In this document: piece by piece, positions 28,161 to 44,032 of the stretch | Layout: each line of letters opens with the position of its first letter | How positions within the stretch are numbered: the stretch's first letter is position 1 | Assembly: GCF_900167055.1 (NCBI RefSeq) | Contig: NZ_FUXP01000015.1 | Location: 1 to 64,000, forward strand | Reading direction: 5' to 3' | Length of the DNA stretch: 64,000 bases | Source of the DNA: Lysobacter spongiicola DSM 21749 | Lineage (GTDB): Bacteria > Pseudomonadota > Gammaproteobacteria > Xanthomonadales > Xanthomonadaceae | Program-made: the position numbers and the translations under genes | The notes under the pieces: generated by a model | The model's database searches: none | Told to the model about the DNA's origin: nothing | Seen by the model: only the letters and a program-made list of their open reading frames with translations

Positions 28161-28960
28161 TCCGCCACCTCCACCGGCTCGTGACGGGAAGTCGCGAGGG
28201 AGCTCTCGAGCCCTTCGACCCAGCTCGCAACCTGCTCGAGGGCCTGGTAGCGGGTCAGGTCCACCTGTATCGGGGTAATGGAGATGTGCCCGGTGCGCAC
28301 GGCATGGAAATCGGTGCCCGGCCCCGCATCCTGCTCCGGTCCCGCCGCTCCGATCCACCACCACTGGCGGCCACGAGGGTCGGTCTGCGGCACGCAGGCT
28401 TCGGCGCGGTGGCGGTTGCCCAGCCGGCTGACTTCGAAGCCTGCAAGCTCCTCCCAGGGCAGGTCGGGCACGTTGACGTTGAGCATGGTGTCGGCGGGCA
28501 GGGGGTCGGTGCGCAACCTGGCGATGATCTCGGCAGCAGCGCGGGCGGCAGTCTCGTAATGGCGACCCACGTGGTCGACCGTTGCCAGCGACACCGCGAC
28601 GGCGGGCAATCCCAGGAAGCGCCCTTCCATCGCGGCGGCGACGGTGCCGGAATAGATGACGTCATCGCCCAGGTTGGCGGTGTTGTTGATGCCCGATACG
28701 ACGATGTCCGGCTCCTGCTCCAGCATGCCGGTGATCGCCACGTGCACGCTGTCGGTCGGGGTGCCGTAGACGCGCCAACTGGAGCCGTCGATCTGGACCA
28801 CGCGCACCGGCATGTCGAGTGTCAGCGAGTTGCTGGCGCCGGAGCGGTCCCGGTCGGGAGCGACCACCAGCACCTCATGGCCGGCAGCGCGCAGGCCCGC
28901 GGCCAGGATCCTGATACCGGGGGCGTCGACACCGTCGTCGTTGCTGACCAGAACTCGCAT
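28157..28960 (-). CDS. surE: 5'/3'-nucleotidase SurE
   Basis: SurE is a metal-dependent nucleoside monophosphate phosphatase, 267 residues here. It begins with the metal-binding motif [15 protein letters not shown], followed by [14 protein letters not shown] and the metal-loop [26 protein letters not shown] near 92-117. It ends in a [12 protein letters not shown] segment. The ATG at 28960 was chosen because upstream in-frame codons overlap the Smr gene's promoter region and lack similarity. It is the first gene of surE-pcm-yqaA-nlpD. Confidence 0.96.
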   Translation of the reverse strand: MRVLVSNDDGVDAPGIRILAAGLRAAGHEVLVVAPDRDRSGASNSLTLDMPVRVVQIDGSSWRVYGTPTDSVHVAITGMLEQEPDIVVSGINNTANLGDDVIYSGTVAAAMEGRFLGLPAVAVSLATVDHVGRHYETAARAAAEIIARLRTDPLPADTMLNVNVPDLPWEELAGFEVSRLGNRHRAEACVPQTDPRGRQWWWIGAAGPEQDAGPGTDFHAVRTGHISITPIQVDLTRYQALEQVASWVEGLESSLATSRHEPVEVAE

Positions 28961-29128
28961 GGGCTCCCTTGCTGGTGGCACGCCCGGGGCGCGCGTGGTG
29001 GGCGCCCATGATAGCCGATGCATCGGCGCGGCCGACCTCGCGGCGCACCCCACCAGCATCCGTTGCACACTCGGTGCGGCGCGCTACGCTGGCAGCGGCA
29101 GAATGGCGGCGGCAACGGGTGCACACCG

Positions 29129-29689
29129 ATGGGCGACAAGGACAAAGAGGACGAGAGCGAGCTGTTCCTCGCGGCGATCGGCCCGGTGCGCAAGCTGCCG
29201 GAAAAGCCGCTGCCGCCAGCGACGCCCCGCCCGCGCCCGAGGGCCCGCATGGCCGAAGTCGACGAGGCCAATGCGCGCGAAGCATTCCGGCTGGGCCTGG
29301 ACGATGCAGCGCTGGAAGCCGAAGACGCCCTCGCGTGGCGCAGCGATGCCTTGCCCGTGGGCGTCTACAAGCGGTTGCGCCGTGGCGAGATCGCCGCGCA
29401 GGAGGAGCTCGACCTGCATGGGGCCGACGCGCGGACGGCGGAGACCCTGGTGCGCGCGTTCCTGGCGGACGCCCAGCGGCACGGCGTCGGCTGCGTGCGG
29501 ATCATCCACGGCAAGGGCCGCAGCAGCCCGGGCAGCGACGTCGGCAGCCGCGGCGCACCGGTGCTCAAGAACCTGGTGGACCGTATGCTGCGGCAGCGTG
29601 CCAGCGTACTGGGCTTCCATTCCGCCCCCCGTGCCCAGGGCGGGACGGGGGCGGTACTGGTGTTGATCGCGCCGTTCAACCGGCGCTGA
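29129..29689 (+). CDS. Smr domain protein (SmrA/SmrB-like endonuclease family)
   Basis: A 186-residue soluble protein with a C-terminal Smr domain (about 100-180): ELDLHGADARTAETLVRAFL, VRIIHGKGRSSPGSD and VLKNLVDRMLRQ. LDLHG and HGKG are the two signature motifs. The N-terminal half is disordered and rich in Pro, Arg and acidic residues. SmrB family enzymes cut mRNA on collided ribosomes; whether this one does is inferred from fold only. It stands alone in plus orientation between surE and the truD side of the operon, 6 nt from a lipoprotein gene on the other strand. Confidence 0.88.
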   Translation: MGDKDKEDESELFLAAIGPVRKLPEKPLPPATPRPRPRARMAEVDEANAREAFRLGLDDAALEAEDALAWRSDALPVGVYKRLRRGEIAAQEELDLHGADARTAETLVRAFLADAQRHGVGCVRIIHGKGRSSPGSDVGSRGAPVLKNLVDRMLRQRASVLGFHSAPRAQGGTGAVLVLIAPFNRR

Positions 29690-29695
29690 TGCGGG

Positions 29696-29932
29696 TCAGG
29701 GGCTGGTAGCCACCAGTTGCGCCTCTTCAAAGCGCGGCGGGTTGACCCACGTGACCTGGACACCGCGTCGCCATGCGATGCGTTCCACCTCGGCCATGTA
29801 GCGGTCCCGCTCGGTCATGCTTTCCGAACCGACCGATCCCATGCCTCCGAGCCTCTGTTCATCCATGCTGGCGCAGGCGCCCAGCGACAGCACCAGCAGC
29901 GTCAGCGCCAAAGCAGAAAAGGATGCTTTCAT
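29696..29932 (-). CDS. Small lipoprotein of unknown function
   Basis: The 78-residue product begins KASFSALALTLLVLSLGACAS, a lipoprotein signal peptide with lipobox LGAC (Cys at about 19-20). The mature part is short and mixed-charged (MTERDRYMAEVERIAWRRGVQVTWVNPPRFEEAQ), without a recognised domain. The ATG at 29932 has GGAGATG just before it. It is last on the truD side of the operon and 130 nt after truD. Function is unknown. Confidence 0.8.
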   Translation of the reverse strand: MKASFSALALTLLVLSLGACASMDEQRLGGMGSVGSESMTERDRYMAEVERIAWRRGVQVTWVNPPRFEEAQLVATSP

Positions 29933-30062
29933 GACGGCATCTCCTGAGACGTTGAGGGGCGATGGCCCCGGCCCGCACACGCGGGCTGTCTCCCGGTATA
30001 CGCCGCCGCACGGTGGGCGCCAGTGCCGGGAATGGGTTTCCGACGAACGGAACCTGCGGCTC

Positions 30063-31142
30063 CTATGTGCCTCGCGCAGCAGGCTCGACCGTCTCGCCCA
30101 GCTCGGCGAGGACGCTGGTGGCATAGGTGCCTGGCGGAAGCGCGAAGCGGATCTCCAGCACGTTGCCGTCGGACCATGACCATTCAAGGTCGGCAGGCCG
30201 CAGCCGCAGGGCACGGCGTTCCTGTTTCAGGCCGGCCCGTTCGAGGCCGTCGCGCAACAGCGGGCTCTCCTCGCCTTCAAGCAGGGACATCTCCAGGTCC
30301 CGGGCCGCCCCGCCGCTGCGCAGCTCGCCGCGACCCCACAACGGCGCACTGGGGTGGATGTCGAAAGCAGCCAACCTCGCCGCCAGCGTGTCATCGAATG
30401 GTTCCGGTCCGAACACGCTCCGGCTGCCATCGAGGATCCAGGCTTCGCCCTCCAGGGGCCGGTCCCAGCAACCCGCTTCCACCCGCCCCGCCAGCACCCG
30501 GTTGAACAACTGCGAGCGTGCCGCCGAGAGCAGGACGCTGCGCTGCTCGCGACGTACGCGGCGCCCGCTGAACATGGCCAAGGCTTCACGCACGTTTCCG
30601 CCACCGCGACCAAAGCGCTGCGCGCCGAAATAGTTCGGCACTCCGCGATCGAGCACGGTTTGCAGCCGCTCCTCGATGGCTGGCCGATCACCCTCGACGC
30701 CACGCAGCACCAGCACGAAGCGATTACCGGCCAACGCGCCGCGGGGAATCTTGCGCGCATGCCGGGTGTGGTCGAGCAGGCGCAGGTATTCGTTTTCGCC
30801 TTCGATCCCGAGGCCCTCGAGCGCGGGCATCGGGCGGCCCGGAAGGTGCACGCTGAAGCGCTGACGGGTCACCGCATGGCGATCCTTGAGCCCCGCGTAG
30901 CCGACCGCGACCTCACCCACCCCTGCCCAGCGGGCGATGTGGCTGGCGGCGAAAGCGGTGTTCATCCCGCGCATTTCCACGCTCAGCAACAGGTGCTCGC
31001 CGCTCCCGCTGGCTTCGAAGCCATCCAGCTCCTCGACCCGGAAGTCCTCGGGCGTCTCGCGCAACCTGGCACGGAGTACCGACGTTCCGTGCGCGGGTAC
31101 GCGCCCAGCCGGCGCCGCTGTCACTGCCGGACCAGCAGGCAC
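30063..31142 (-). CDS. truD: tRNA pseudouridine synthase TruD
   Basis: TruD makes pseudouridine 13 in tRNA-Glu. The 359-residue protein has the catalytic [14 protein letters not shown] motif (Asp of KDR), ending with the usual [14 protein letters not shown] and TRP-like [10 protein letters not shown] segments. The start is a GTG at 31142 that overlaps the ispF stop by 22 nt; the sequence PEDFRVEEL at about 32-40 is the family's conserved N-terminal piece, so any shorter start would still retain the core. It is co-transcribed with ispF and ispD. Confidence 0.94.
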   Translation of the reverse strand: MPAGPAVTAAPAGRVPAHGTSVLRARLRETPEDFRVEELDGFEASGSGEHLLLSVEMRGMNTAFAASHIARWAGVGEVAVGYAGLKDRHAVTRQRFSVHLPGRPMPALEGLGIEGENEYLRLLDHTRHARKIPRGALAGNRFVLVLRGVEGDRPAIEERLQTVLDRGVPNYFGAQRFGRGGGNVREALAMFSGRRVRREQRSVLLSAARSQLFNRVLAGRVEAGCWDRPLEGEAWILDGSRSVFGPEPFDDTLAARLAAFDIHPSAPLWGRGELRSGGAARDLEMSLLEGEESPLLRDGLERAGLKQERRALRLRPADLEWSWSDGNVLEIRFALPPGTYATSVLAELGETVEPAARGT

Positions 31143-31600
31143 ACCGCCATCGCCGCGATGCCTTCGCCGCGACCGGTGAAGCCCAGGGTTTCGCTGGTGG
31201 TCGCCTTGACGCTGACCGCATCGATGCCGACACCGAGATCCGAAGACAGCGCTTCCCGCATCGCCTCGACGTGCGGCCCCACCTTCGGGCGCTCGCAGAT
31301 GACGGTCACGTCGGCATTGCCCAACTGCCAGCCCTGCCCGGCGGCCAGTGCGCGGCAGTGCCTCAGGAAGGCGCGGCTGTCGGCGTCCTTCCAGCGTGGA
31401 TCGCTGGGGGGGAAATGACGGCCGATGTCACCCAGCGACAGCGCCCCCAGCATGGCGTCGCACAGCGCATGGATGGCCACGTCACCATCGGAGTGCGCGA
31501 GCACGCCATGCGAGTGCGGAACCCTCACGCCCCCCAGCATCACGTGATCGCCGTCGCCGAACGCGTGCACATCGAAGCCCTGGCCGATGCGGATGTTCAT
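31121..31600 (-). CDS. ispF: 2-C-methyl-D-erythritol 2,4-cyclodiphosphate synthase
   Basis: IspF cyclises CDP-methylerythritol 2-phosphate in the MEP isoprenoid pathway. The 159-residue enzyme shows the metal site GFDVHAF (Asp9, His11), [25 protein letters not shown] and [18 protein letters not shown], and ends [16 protein letters not shown]. The ATG at 31600 overlaps the ispD stop (ATGA), so the two consecutive MEP enzymes are coupled. It is of normal length. Confidence 0.97.
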   Translation of the reverse strand: MNIRIGQGFDVHAFGDGDHVMLGGVRVPHSHGVLAHSDGDVAIHALCDAMLGALSLGDIGRHFPPSDPRWKDADSRAFLRHCRALAAGQGWQLGNADVTVICERPKVGPHVEAMREALSSDLGVGIDAVSVKATTSETLGFTGRGEGIAAMAVCLLVRQ

Positions 31601-32325
31601 GGATACTCCGTAGTCGATCCGGCGCCCTTGCGCCGCGTCAGGAGATGGGCCGCAAGAGCAAGGTCGGCGGGCGTGGTGACCTTGATGTTGTCTTCCCGTC
31701 CTTCCACCAGCCGCGGGTGGGCTCCCACGTGCTCCATGGCCATCGCCTCGTCGGTGACTGCGAGACCCGAGGCTTCGGCCTGCCGCAGCGCCTGTGCCAG
31801 CGCACCCAGCCTGAACGCCTGCGGAGTAAGCGCACGCCAGAGGTGCTCGCGAGGCTCGGTAGAGGCGATGCGATCCCCGGCGCCAGCCCTCTTCAGGGTG
31901 TCGCGCACCGGTGCGGCAAGGATGGCACCGTCGCCACTGGAAGCCGCGGCCTCCAGCAATGTGCCGATGTCGCGGGTATCCAGGTTGGGACGCGCCGCAT
32001 CGTGCACCAGCACCAGAATGTCGTCGTCCACGCCCTCGCCCGACAGCGTCTCGAGCGCGGCCAGCACCGAGTGGGCGCGCTCGCTTCCCCCGGTACAGCG
32101 CAACACGGGCTTGCCCATGCGCGTGCTCCAACCGGGCCACCGCTCATCGCCGGCCGCCAGCGCCACCACCACGCCGGTCACGCCGGGGTGGGAAAGCAGC
32201 GCATCTATCGCGTGGAACAACAGCGGCTGGCCATCCAGTTCGAGGTACTGCTTCGGCACCTCACCGCCGAACCGGGCGCCGCGACCCGCTGCGGGAACCA
32301 CTGCCCACGCGCCCGCCGCGCTCAC
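31597..32325 (-). CDS. ispD: 2-C-methyl-D-erythritol 4-phosphate cytidylyltransferase
   Basis: IspD transfers CMP from CTP to methylerythritol 4-phosphate. Motifs are the nucleotide loop [23 protein letters not shown] near residue 8, LVHDAARPN near 110 and [12 protein letters not shown] near 188. The start is a GTG at 32325 that overlaps the ftsB stop by 4 nt (GTGA). The N-terminal extension seen in longer reading is antisense to other genes, so the GTG is preferred. The 242-residue length is normal. Confidence 0.96.
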   Translation of the reverse strand: MSAAGAWAVVPAAGRGARFGGEVPKQYLELDGQPLLFHAIDALLSHPGVTGVVVALAAGDERWPGWSTRMGKPVLRCTGGSERAHSVLAALETLSGEGVDDDILVLVHDAARPNLDTRDIGTLLEAAASSGDGAILAAPVRDTLKRAGAGDRIASTEPREHLWRALTPQAFRLGALAQALRQAEASGLAVTDEAMAMEHVGAHPRLVEGREDNIKVTTPADLALAAHLLTRRKGAGSTTEYP

Positions 32326-32651
32326 TCGCCTTCCCCCTCGACAACCGGGGCGGGCACCCGCCCTTCCGGCTCGACCACCCGGTAGAAGGTCTCCCCCGGC
32401 TTGATCATGCCCAGTTCGCTGCGTGCGCGCTCCTCGACCGCAGCCTCGCCCGACTTCAAGTCCTCGACCTCGGCGGCGAGGGCATCGTTGCGTTGCTGCA
32501 GGCCCTCGTTTTCGCGGGCCTGCTGCTCCACGCCGTGCTGGAGCCCGGCAACCGAACGGCGACCACCCTCGCCCATCCACAGGCGGTACTGCAGCAACAC
32601 CAGCAGGGCGGCCAGCAGGACCAGCACCACGCTCAGCCAGCGTCGCGGCAT
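32322..32651 (-). CDS. ftsB: Cell division protein FtsB
   Basis: FtsB is a bitopic divisome protein that links FtsL and FtsQ. The 109-residue product has one membrane helix (about 4-24), a periplasmic leucine-zipper-like coiled coil with heptad Leu/Ala (AGLQHGVEQQARENEGLQQR and following) and a Pro/Glu tail. The motif RSELGMIKPGETFYRVVE is the family signature. The gene lies between eno and ispD, as in E. coli, and the start is 6 nt after the eno stop. Confidence 0.94.
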   Translation of the reverse strand: MPRRWLSVVLVLLAALLVLLQYRLWMGEGGRRSVAGLQHGVEQQARENEGLQQRNDALAAEVEDLKSGEAAVEERARSELGMIKPGETFYRVVEPEGRVPAPVVEGEGE

Positions 32652-32657
32652 GGGCGG

Positions 32658-34812
<2,155 letters not shown>

Positions 34813-34827
34813 GCCCTCGCCTCCTCC

Positions 34828-34903
34828 GTAGGAGCGGCTTCAGCCGCGATCGGATAGATGGTCGCCCGCGTCGATTCCGGGTCGCGGCTGAAGCCGCTCC
34901 TAC
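34828..34903. repeat. Paired GTAG-type REP element, copy 1
   Basis: Two inverted copies of GTAGGAGCGGCTTCAGCCGC sit head to head with about 32 nt between them; each copy also has its own stem (GCGGCT..AGCCGC). The unit lies in the kdsA-pyrG gap. It is one of four near-identical units in this window. Confidence 0.92.
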
Positions 34904-34915
34904 AGGAGTGGCTCC

Positions 34916-37052
<2,137 letters not shown>

Positions 37053-37265
37053 GATCGGTCTCCAAAAAAGTTCGTCAAAAGGATCTGGCTTGAAGCGCCG
37101 CTCCCCTCAGCGACGGGGCTGACGCTAGCGCCCCTCCCCCTTCCTGCAACTGAACAACGGGACCTTAACGGGCGGCGTCACTGTTCCTGCGACGCGCTCG
37201 CTTGACCGCCCCGGTCGCCGTCGCCATCCTCGCCGCTCCTGCCCGGCCGGCCTCGACACCCTCTG

Positions 37266-39173
<1,908 letters not shown>

Positions 39174-39214
39174 CGGCCGCCAGGGTCCTCATTCAACTGG
39201 ACTCCTTATCGTTT

Positions 39215-39288
39215 GTAGGAGCGGCTTCAGCCGCGATCGGGAAACATCAGACGACGAAACATCCGATCGCGGCTGAAGCCGCTCCTAC
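39215..39288. repeat. Paired GTAG-type REP element, copy 2
   Basis: This unit has the same inverted GTAG arms as copy 1, with 30 nt between them. It follows the parE stop by about 40 nt and precedes the convergent deformylase gene. Confidence 0.92.
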
Positions 39289-39298
39289 AGGGGCAGGT

Positions 39299-40078
39299 TC
39301 ATTCCAACGTCGCGCGGAGCAGTTGCTCGAGCACGGGCTGGAGGCGGGCGGCACGTGCTTCGTCGTACTCGAACGTCTCCTCGTCCATGTAGCAGCGCTG
39401 GCTGGTCTCCAGTTGCACCGCCTCGATCCCACGCTCCGGTTCGCCATAGTGGCGGGTGATGTGTCCGCCCTTGAAGCGGCCGTTGGCCACCCAGTCGTAA
39501 GCCTTCTGCCCGGCCAGTACGCCCTCCAGGCGCTGCTGCAACGTGGCGCTGCAGCTGAGACCGGCGGCGGTGCCGAGGTTGAGGTCCGGCAGCCGGCCCT
39601 CGAACAGGAAAGGCAGGCCGCTGCCCCGTATCGAGTGGCCTTCCCACAGCACTACCCGGCCGTGGCGTTGCAGCAGGCGTTCGAGCTCCGTGTGCAGCGC
39701 TTCGTGGTACGGACGCCAGTAGCGCTCGACCCGCTGCGCAACCTCGCCCTCGGCCGGCGCCTGCCCTTCCAGGTACACCGGCTCCCCGCTGAACTGCACC
39801 GCCGGGCACAGGCCGGTGGTGTTCTGGCCCGGGTACAGCGAGGTGTCGTCCGGTGGCCGGTTGAGGTCGACCACGTAGCGCGAATGCGTCGGGACCAGCA
39901 TCGATGCGCCCAGGCCGCGGGCGAAGCCATAGAGCTTCGACACGTGCCAGTCGGTGTCGGGTGCGAGCCGCGCCCGCTCGACCATTCGCGCCGCAATGCC
40001 GGCGGGGATGTGGCTGCCGTCGTGCGGCAGGCTGACCAGCAGCGGCGCGTCGCCGCGGTGGAGGGTGCAGATATCCAT
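39299..40078 (-). CDS. hutG: N-formylglutamate deformylase/amidohydrolase
   Basis: HutG-type N-formylglutamate amidohydrolase, 259 residues. Metal-binding motifs are PLLVSLPHDGSHIPAGI near residue 12, DTDWHVSKLY near 41, SRYVVDLNRPPDDTSLYPG near 66 and LWEGHSIRG near 142. It normally gives glutamate and formate in the histidine degradation route HutF-HutG. No other hut gene is in the window. The ATG at 40078 begins MDICTLHRGD, a typical N-terminus. The ortholog group is not certain because the FGase family is broad. A second FGase lies at 58807-59661. Confidence 0.8.
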   Translation of the reverse strand: MDICTLHRGDAPLLVSLPHDGSHIPAGIAARMVERARLAPDTDWHVSKLYGFARGLGASMLVPTHSRYVVDLNRPPDDTSLYPGQNTTGLCPAVQFSGEPVYLEGQAPAEGEVAQRVERYWRPYHEALHTELERLLQRHGRVVLWEGHSIRGSGLPFLFEGRLPDLNLGTAAGLSCSATLQQRLEGVLAGQKAYDWVANGRFKGGHITRHYGEPERGIEAVQLETSQRCYMDEETFEYDEARAARLQPVLEQLLRATLE

Positions 40079-40109
40079 GCGCCCATTGTCGCGCACCCGG
40101 CCGCTCGGC

Positions 40110-41453
40110 TCACCCCATCAGCACGAGCTCTTCCGCGCTGGTCGGGTGGATGGCCACCGTGTCGTGCAGCTGGTCCAGCGTCACGCCCAGCTTCAGCGCC
40201 ACCGCGAACCCCTGCAGGATCTCGTCGGCGGCCTCGCCGAGCAGGTGGATGCCGACCACCCGCCGCTCGCTGCCAACGCAGACCAGCTTGAACAGGCTGC
40301 GCTGCGGCGAGTCCGCCAACGCATGCAGCATCGGGCGGAAGCTCGCCCGGCTCACATGCACGTCGTCGCCATGCAGCGCCCGCGCGCGCTCCTCGGTCAG
40401 CCCCACCATGCCCAGCGGCGGGTGGCTGAACACCACGCTGGGAATGTTGTCCGGATCCAGCGGCGCGTCCCTGCCGCCGTAGAGCCGGTCCATCAGCCGG
40501 CGGGCGGCGGCGATGGCGACCGGCGTCAGCGGCAGGTCGGCGGTGACGTCGCCGACGGCATGGATGCCGTCGACATTGGTGGAATGGCGCCGGTCGACGA
40601 TGACGTGGCCACGCCGGTCCATGGCGACACCGGCAGTGTCCAATGCCAGCGATGCGGTATTGGGGGTGCGTCCGGTCGCGAACAGCACGCGGTCGAACGG
40701 CTCCTCCGGGGCGCCCTCGCCATGCACCCTCAGCCCGTCACCCGCCTGCTCGACCGTCGTCACGTCACACCCGAAGTGCAGGTGTACGCCCGCTTGTCGG
40801 TAGTCCTCGGCCAGCTGGTCGGCCAGCTCTGCATCGAAGGGATTGAGCAGGCGCTCGCCGCGCACGAACAGGTGGACCTGGCTGCCCAGCGCCTGAAGCA
40901 GGCCGGCCAGTTCGGTGCCGATGTAGCCGCCACCGACCAGCGCCACGCGGGCCGGGGCAGCCGTCCAGTGGAAGAAATCGTCCGACGTGCCGCCCAGCTC
41001 CGCACCCGGGATCGGGGGTCGCACCGGGTGGCCACCAGTGGCGATCAGCAGGTTGCGCGCCGACAGCCGCACGCCGTCCTCGCACTCGATGGCATTGGCG
41101 CCGACGAAATGGCCCCGCATCGGCAGGACGGCGATGCCGGCCTTGTCCAGCCGACTGCGGTAGCTCTGGTGGATGTTGCCGATGTAGCGCTGGCGATGGG
41201 CGATGAAGGTCTCCCAGTCCAGGGCGCCATCGTGCGGACTGAAGCCCAGCGTGCCGGCGCCCGCCAGCTTGCGCGCCACCTCGGCGGCGAGCCACATGGC
41301 CTTCTTGGGCACGCACCCGGCATTGACGCAGGTGCCGCCGAGCGCTGCTGGTTCCAGCAGTGCCACGCGAGCGCCGTGGGAGGCGGCGCGGAAAGCTCCG
41401 GCCAGCCCGCCGGATCCGCCGCCGATGACGATCAGGTCGAAGTCTTGCTGCAT
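40110..41453 (-). CDS. gor: Glutathione-disulfide reductase
   Basis: Gor is an FAD- and NADPH-dependent reductase of oxidised glutathione, 447 residues. The FAD loop is VIGGGSGGLAGAFRAASHG near residue 9, and the redox-active Cys pair is in GGTCVNAGCVPKKAMW (Cys42 and Cys47). The NAD(P) domain has VALVGGGYIGTELAG. The C-terminal HPTSAEEL motif supplies the active-site His. The ATG at 41453 begins MQQDFDLI. It is followed on the same strand by the FGase (hutG) gene, 31 nt away. Confidence 0.95.
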   Translation of the reverse strand: MQQDFDLIVIGGGSGGLAGAFRAASHGARVALLEPAALGGTCVNAGCVPKKAMWLAAEVARKLAGAGTLGFSPHDGALDWETFIAHRQRYIGNIHQSYRSRLDKAGIAVLPMRGHFVGANAIECEDGVRLSARNLLIATGGHPVRPPIPGAELGGTSDDFFHWTAAPARVALVGGGYIGTELAGLLQALGSQVHLFVRGERLLNPFDAELADQLAEDYRQAGVHLHFGCDVTTVEQAGDGLRVHGEGAPEEPFDRVLFATGRTPNTASLALDTAGVAMDRRGHVIVDRRHSTNVDGIHAVGDVTADLPLTPVAIAAARRLMDRLYGGRDAPLDPDNIPSVVFSHPPLGMVGLTEERARALHGDDVHVSRASFRPMLHALADSPQRSLFKLVCVGSERRVVGIHLLGEAADEILQGFAVALKLGVTLDQLHDTVAIHPTSAEELVLMG

Positions 41454-41526
41454 GGATCGCTCCGCTGGGAATGCCCGGCCATGGTGGCGCAAACGGTGTC
41501 GGCGCGCCGTGCCCGCGCCGGGACCG

Positions 41527-42783
41527 TCAAGCGAAGCGCGAAGGACTGAAGGGTGCCGGGTCCACTGAAGGCGTGCGTTCGGAGAGGAGGTCGGCAAGCA
41601 GTTGCCCGGTACCCGCGCTCATGCCCACCCCCATCATGCCGTGGCCCGTTGCCAGCCACAGATGTGAATGTCCGGGAGCACGGCCGATGATCGGGATGTC
41701 GTCGCAGCTCATCGGACGCCATCCGAACCAGCGCTCGCGCAGTTCCGTGCCCACCGGGTGGTGCAGGTACTCGGCCGCCCCCCGCTCCAGCGCACCCAGC
41801 CGTCGCTGGTTCAGGGTTTCATCGAAGCCGGAGAATTCCATCGTGCTGCCCAAGCGGAACGCGCTGCCCCAGGCGGTGACGCAGACGGATCGCTCACGCA
41901 GCACCAGCGGCCGCTTCGGTACCAGCGGCGGCGCCGACCAGGTGGTGGAGTAGCCCTTGCCCGGCTGCATCGCACGCCGCAGCCACGGCAGGCCGATGAC
42001 GTTTGCCAGCCGCGGCGACCACGCCCCCGACGCGATCACCACGTCCCGCGCGCGCTGCCGGCCGGTTCCGCTGTCGAGCTCGATACCGTCGTCGGCAGGC
42101 CGCAAAGATTGCAGGGCATCGTGCTCGACCACCGTGCCACCGCGCTCGACCACCGCCCGCGCCAGTTCGGCCACGTAGCGGTCAGGGCGCAGCGCCGCAT
42201 CGCCAGAGAACCGGATGGCCCCCGCAACGCCCGGCTTCAGGGCCGGCTCGGTGGCTTCGTACGCCGCACCGTCCAGCACTTCCACGTCGATGCCCAGCTC
42301 GCGCAGCAGGTGCAGGTCGTGCTGCTCGCGTTCGAACACGCGCGGGTCGCGGAACACATAGTCCTCACCGCTCTCGCTGAACTCGCAGTCCAGTGCGTAT
42401 TGCCCGATCCAGCCGGCGAGGCGGCGCCGCGAGTCGTCGAGCAACGTGAACTTGGCGCGGGCGCTGGCTTCCCAGTCACGCCGGTTGCAGCGCCTGGCGA
42501 AGCGCCACATCCATTGCCACAGCACCGGATCCAGCCGCGGCCGCACGTACAGCGGGGCATCGGGCGTCAACATCATGCGCAGTGCATGGGCGACCATGCC
42601 GGGAGCGGCGAGCGGAGGCGCGTGGCTGGGCGTGATCGTGCCGCAATTGCCGTGGGAGCTGCCGCCCCCGACCCTGCCGGCATCGATCACCCTGACACTG
42701 CGCCCGCTTTCCAGCAGGGCCAGCGCGCACGCCAGCCCCACCACGCCGGCGCCGACCACCACCACGTCTTCGCTTTTTCCCAT
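41527..42783 (-). CDS. DadA-like FAD-dependent D-amino-acid dehydrogenase
   Basis: A 418-residue FAD oxidoreductase of the DadA/DAO group. The FAD loop is VVVGAGVVGLACALALLESGRSVRVIDAG at the N-terminus. A second motif GSSHGNCGTITPSHAPPLAAPG follows, and the C-terminal fingerprint IIGRAPGHSHLWLATGHGMMGVGMSAGTGQLLADL binds FAD. The family oxidises D-alanine, D-hydroxyproline or other D-amino acids and passes electrons to the membrane quinone pool. Substrate cannot be fixed. Its start follows the DUF418 gene's stop by 10 nt on the same strand. Confidence 0.85.
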   Translation of the reverse strand: MGKSEDVVVVGAGVVGLACALALLESGRSVRVIDAGRVGGGSSHGNCGTITPSHAPPLAAPGMVAHALRMMLTPDAPLYVRPRLDPVLWQWMWRFARRCNRRDWEASARAKFTLLDDSRRRLAGWIGQYALDCEFSESGEDYVFRDPRVFEREQHDLHLLRELGIDVEVLDGAAYEATEPALKPGVAGAIRFSGDAALRPDRYVAELARAVVERGGTVVEHDALQSLRPADDGIELDSGTGRQRARDVVIASGAWSPRLANVIGLPWLRRAMQPGKGYSTTWSAPPLVPKRPLVLRERSVCVTAWGSAFRLGSTMEFSGFDETLNQRRLGALERGAAEYLHHPVGTELRERWFGWRPMSCDDIPIIGRAPGHSHLWLATGHGMMGVGMSAGTGQLLADLLSERTPSVDPAPFSPSRFA

Positions 42784-42793
42784 GGCGCCCAGT

Positions 42794-44032
42794 CTAAGCG
42801 GCGGCAGTGCGTCCCGGCCGCTCGAACCGCAGGTAGGTGAAGCCGCGCCACAACCACTCCAGTGGTCCCTGGCTGAAGCGGGCGAGCCACCAGCGACTCA
42901 GCAGTACCTGCACGATGAAGAACAGCACGACTCCGAGCACCTGCCAGCCGCGTGCCACCTCGCCCCACATGCCCAGGCCGTAGCCATAGAACACCAGCGT
43001 CCCGACCACCGATTGCAGCAGGTAGTTGGTCAGGGCCATGCGGCCGGCCGGCGCCACCAGGCGCAGCCACCGCACGCCGCGTTGCAGGGCCAGCACCACG
43101 ATCGACAGGTAGGCCAACGACATCAACGGCGACCCGAGCATGTGCAGGCTCAGCGCCAGCATGTCGGCGGCCGTGGCATCGGTCCCGGGTGCCGGGTCCA
43201 CCTCGACCATCAGCGACAGCGCGGTCAGGAGCGCCCCGCCCAGACCTGCGATCCAGGCCATCCGGACGAACAGGGCGCGGTGTGCGTCCACCGCGGCCAT
43301 GGCGCCGCTGCGCACCAGCCATGCACCGACCAGGAACATCCCGACCACCAGTGGCACCAGGAACAGGTTGTTGCCCAGCATCATGGTGAAGAAGCGTATG
43401 CGCACCGCGACCGCCTCTGCGTAGCTGCCACCGGTGTAGGCGGCGATCTCGGCGGCACGCATCGCCTCGCCCCCGGCCAGCTGAGCCGGCCCCGCGGCTT
43501 CCGGGTCCATGGTGGCCGCCAGGCCCATGAGTGCCACGCCCAGCAACATCATCCCGAGCAGGACGGCCCAGATGCCCGCGCCCCACTTCCACAGCCGGCT
43601 GACCGGCGTGTTGCGGAACAACAGCAGCAATACGATCGCCCCCAGTGCGTAGGAGACGAGGATGTCGCCCGCCCAGATCAGCCATGCGTGCATCAAGCCG
43701 AACGCCAGCAACCCCGCGGTGCGCCTCAGATAGACCGGAACGAAAGGTCGGCCGGCCGCCTGTGCGCGCTGGAGCATCACCGCGAAGCCCATGCCGAACA
43801 GCATCGAGAACAGGGTCCAGAACTTGCCGCTGACGAAAACGTGCACGAACGCATCCGCCAGCCAGTGCACGCCGCCCTGCCCGGCGTCGATGCCGGACGA
43901 CATGTCCACCAGCGGCGCGGTGAAGTACTCGACGTTCATCAGCGCGATGCCGAGCAGCGCGAGCCCGCGCAGCACGTCGAGGTTGTCGAGCCGCTCGTTC
44001 CCGGATACGGGAGAAAGGGTGGTACTGGTCAT
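42794..44032 (-). CDS. DUF418 family multi-spanning membrane protein
   Basis: The 412-residue protein has about ten membrane helices and the DUF418/YeiB signatures: ERLDNLDVLRGLALLGIALMNV near residue 13, FWTLFSMLFGMGFAVMLQRA and AVGRMALTNYL-like GRMALTNYLLQSVVGTLVFYGYG in the C-terminal domain, with PLEWLWRGFTYLR near the end. Family function is unknown; an acyl/transport role is suspected. The ATG at 44032 is used because the in-frame extension upstream is Ala/Gly-rich. Confidence 0.88.
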   Translation of the reverse strand: MTSTTLSPVSGNERLDNLDVLRGLALLGIALMNVEYFTAPLVDMSSGIDAGQGGVHWLADAFVHVFVSGKFWTLFSMLFGMGFAVMLQRAQAAGRPFVPVYLRRTAGLLAFGLMHAWLIWAGDILVSYALGAIVLLLLFRNTPVSRLWKWGAGIWAVLLGMMLLGVALMGLAATMDPEAAGPAQLAGGEAMRAAEIAAYTGGSYAEAVAVRIRFFTMMLGNNLFLVPLVVGMFLVGAWLVRSGAMAAVDAHRALFVRMAWIAGLGGALLTALSLMVEVDPAPGTDATAADMLALSLHMLGSPLMSLAYLSIVVLALQRGVRWLRLVAPAGRMALTNYLLQSVVGTLVFYGYGLGMWGEVARGWQVLGVVLFFIVQVLLSRWWLARFSQGPLEWLWRGFTYLRFERPGRTAAA

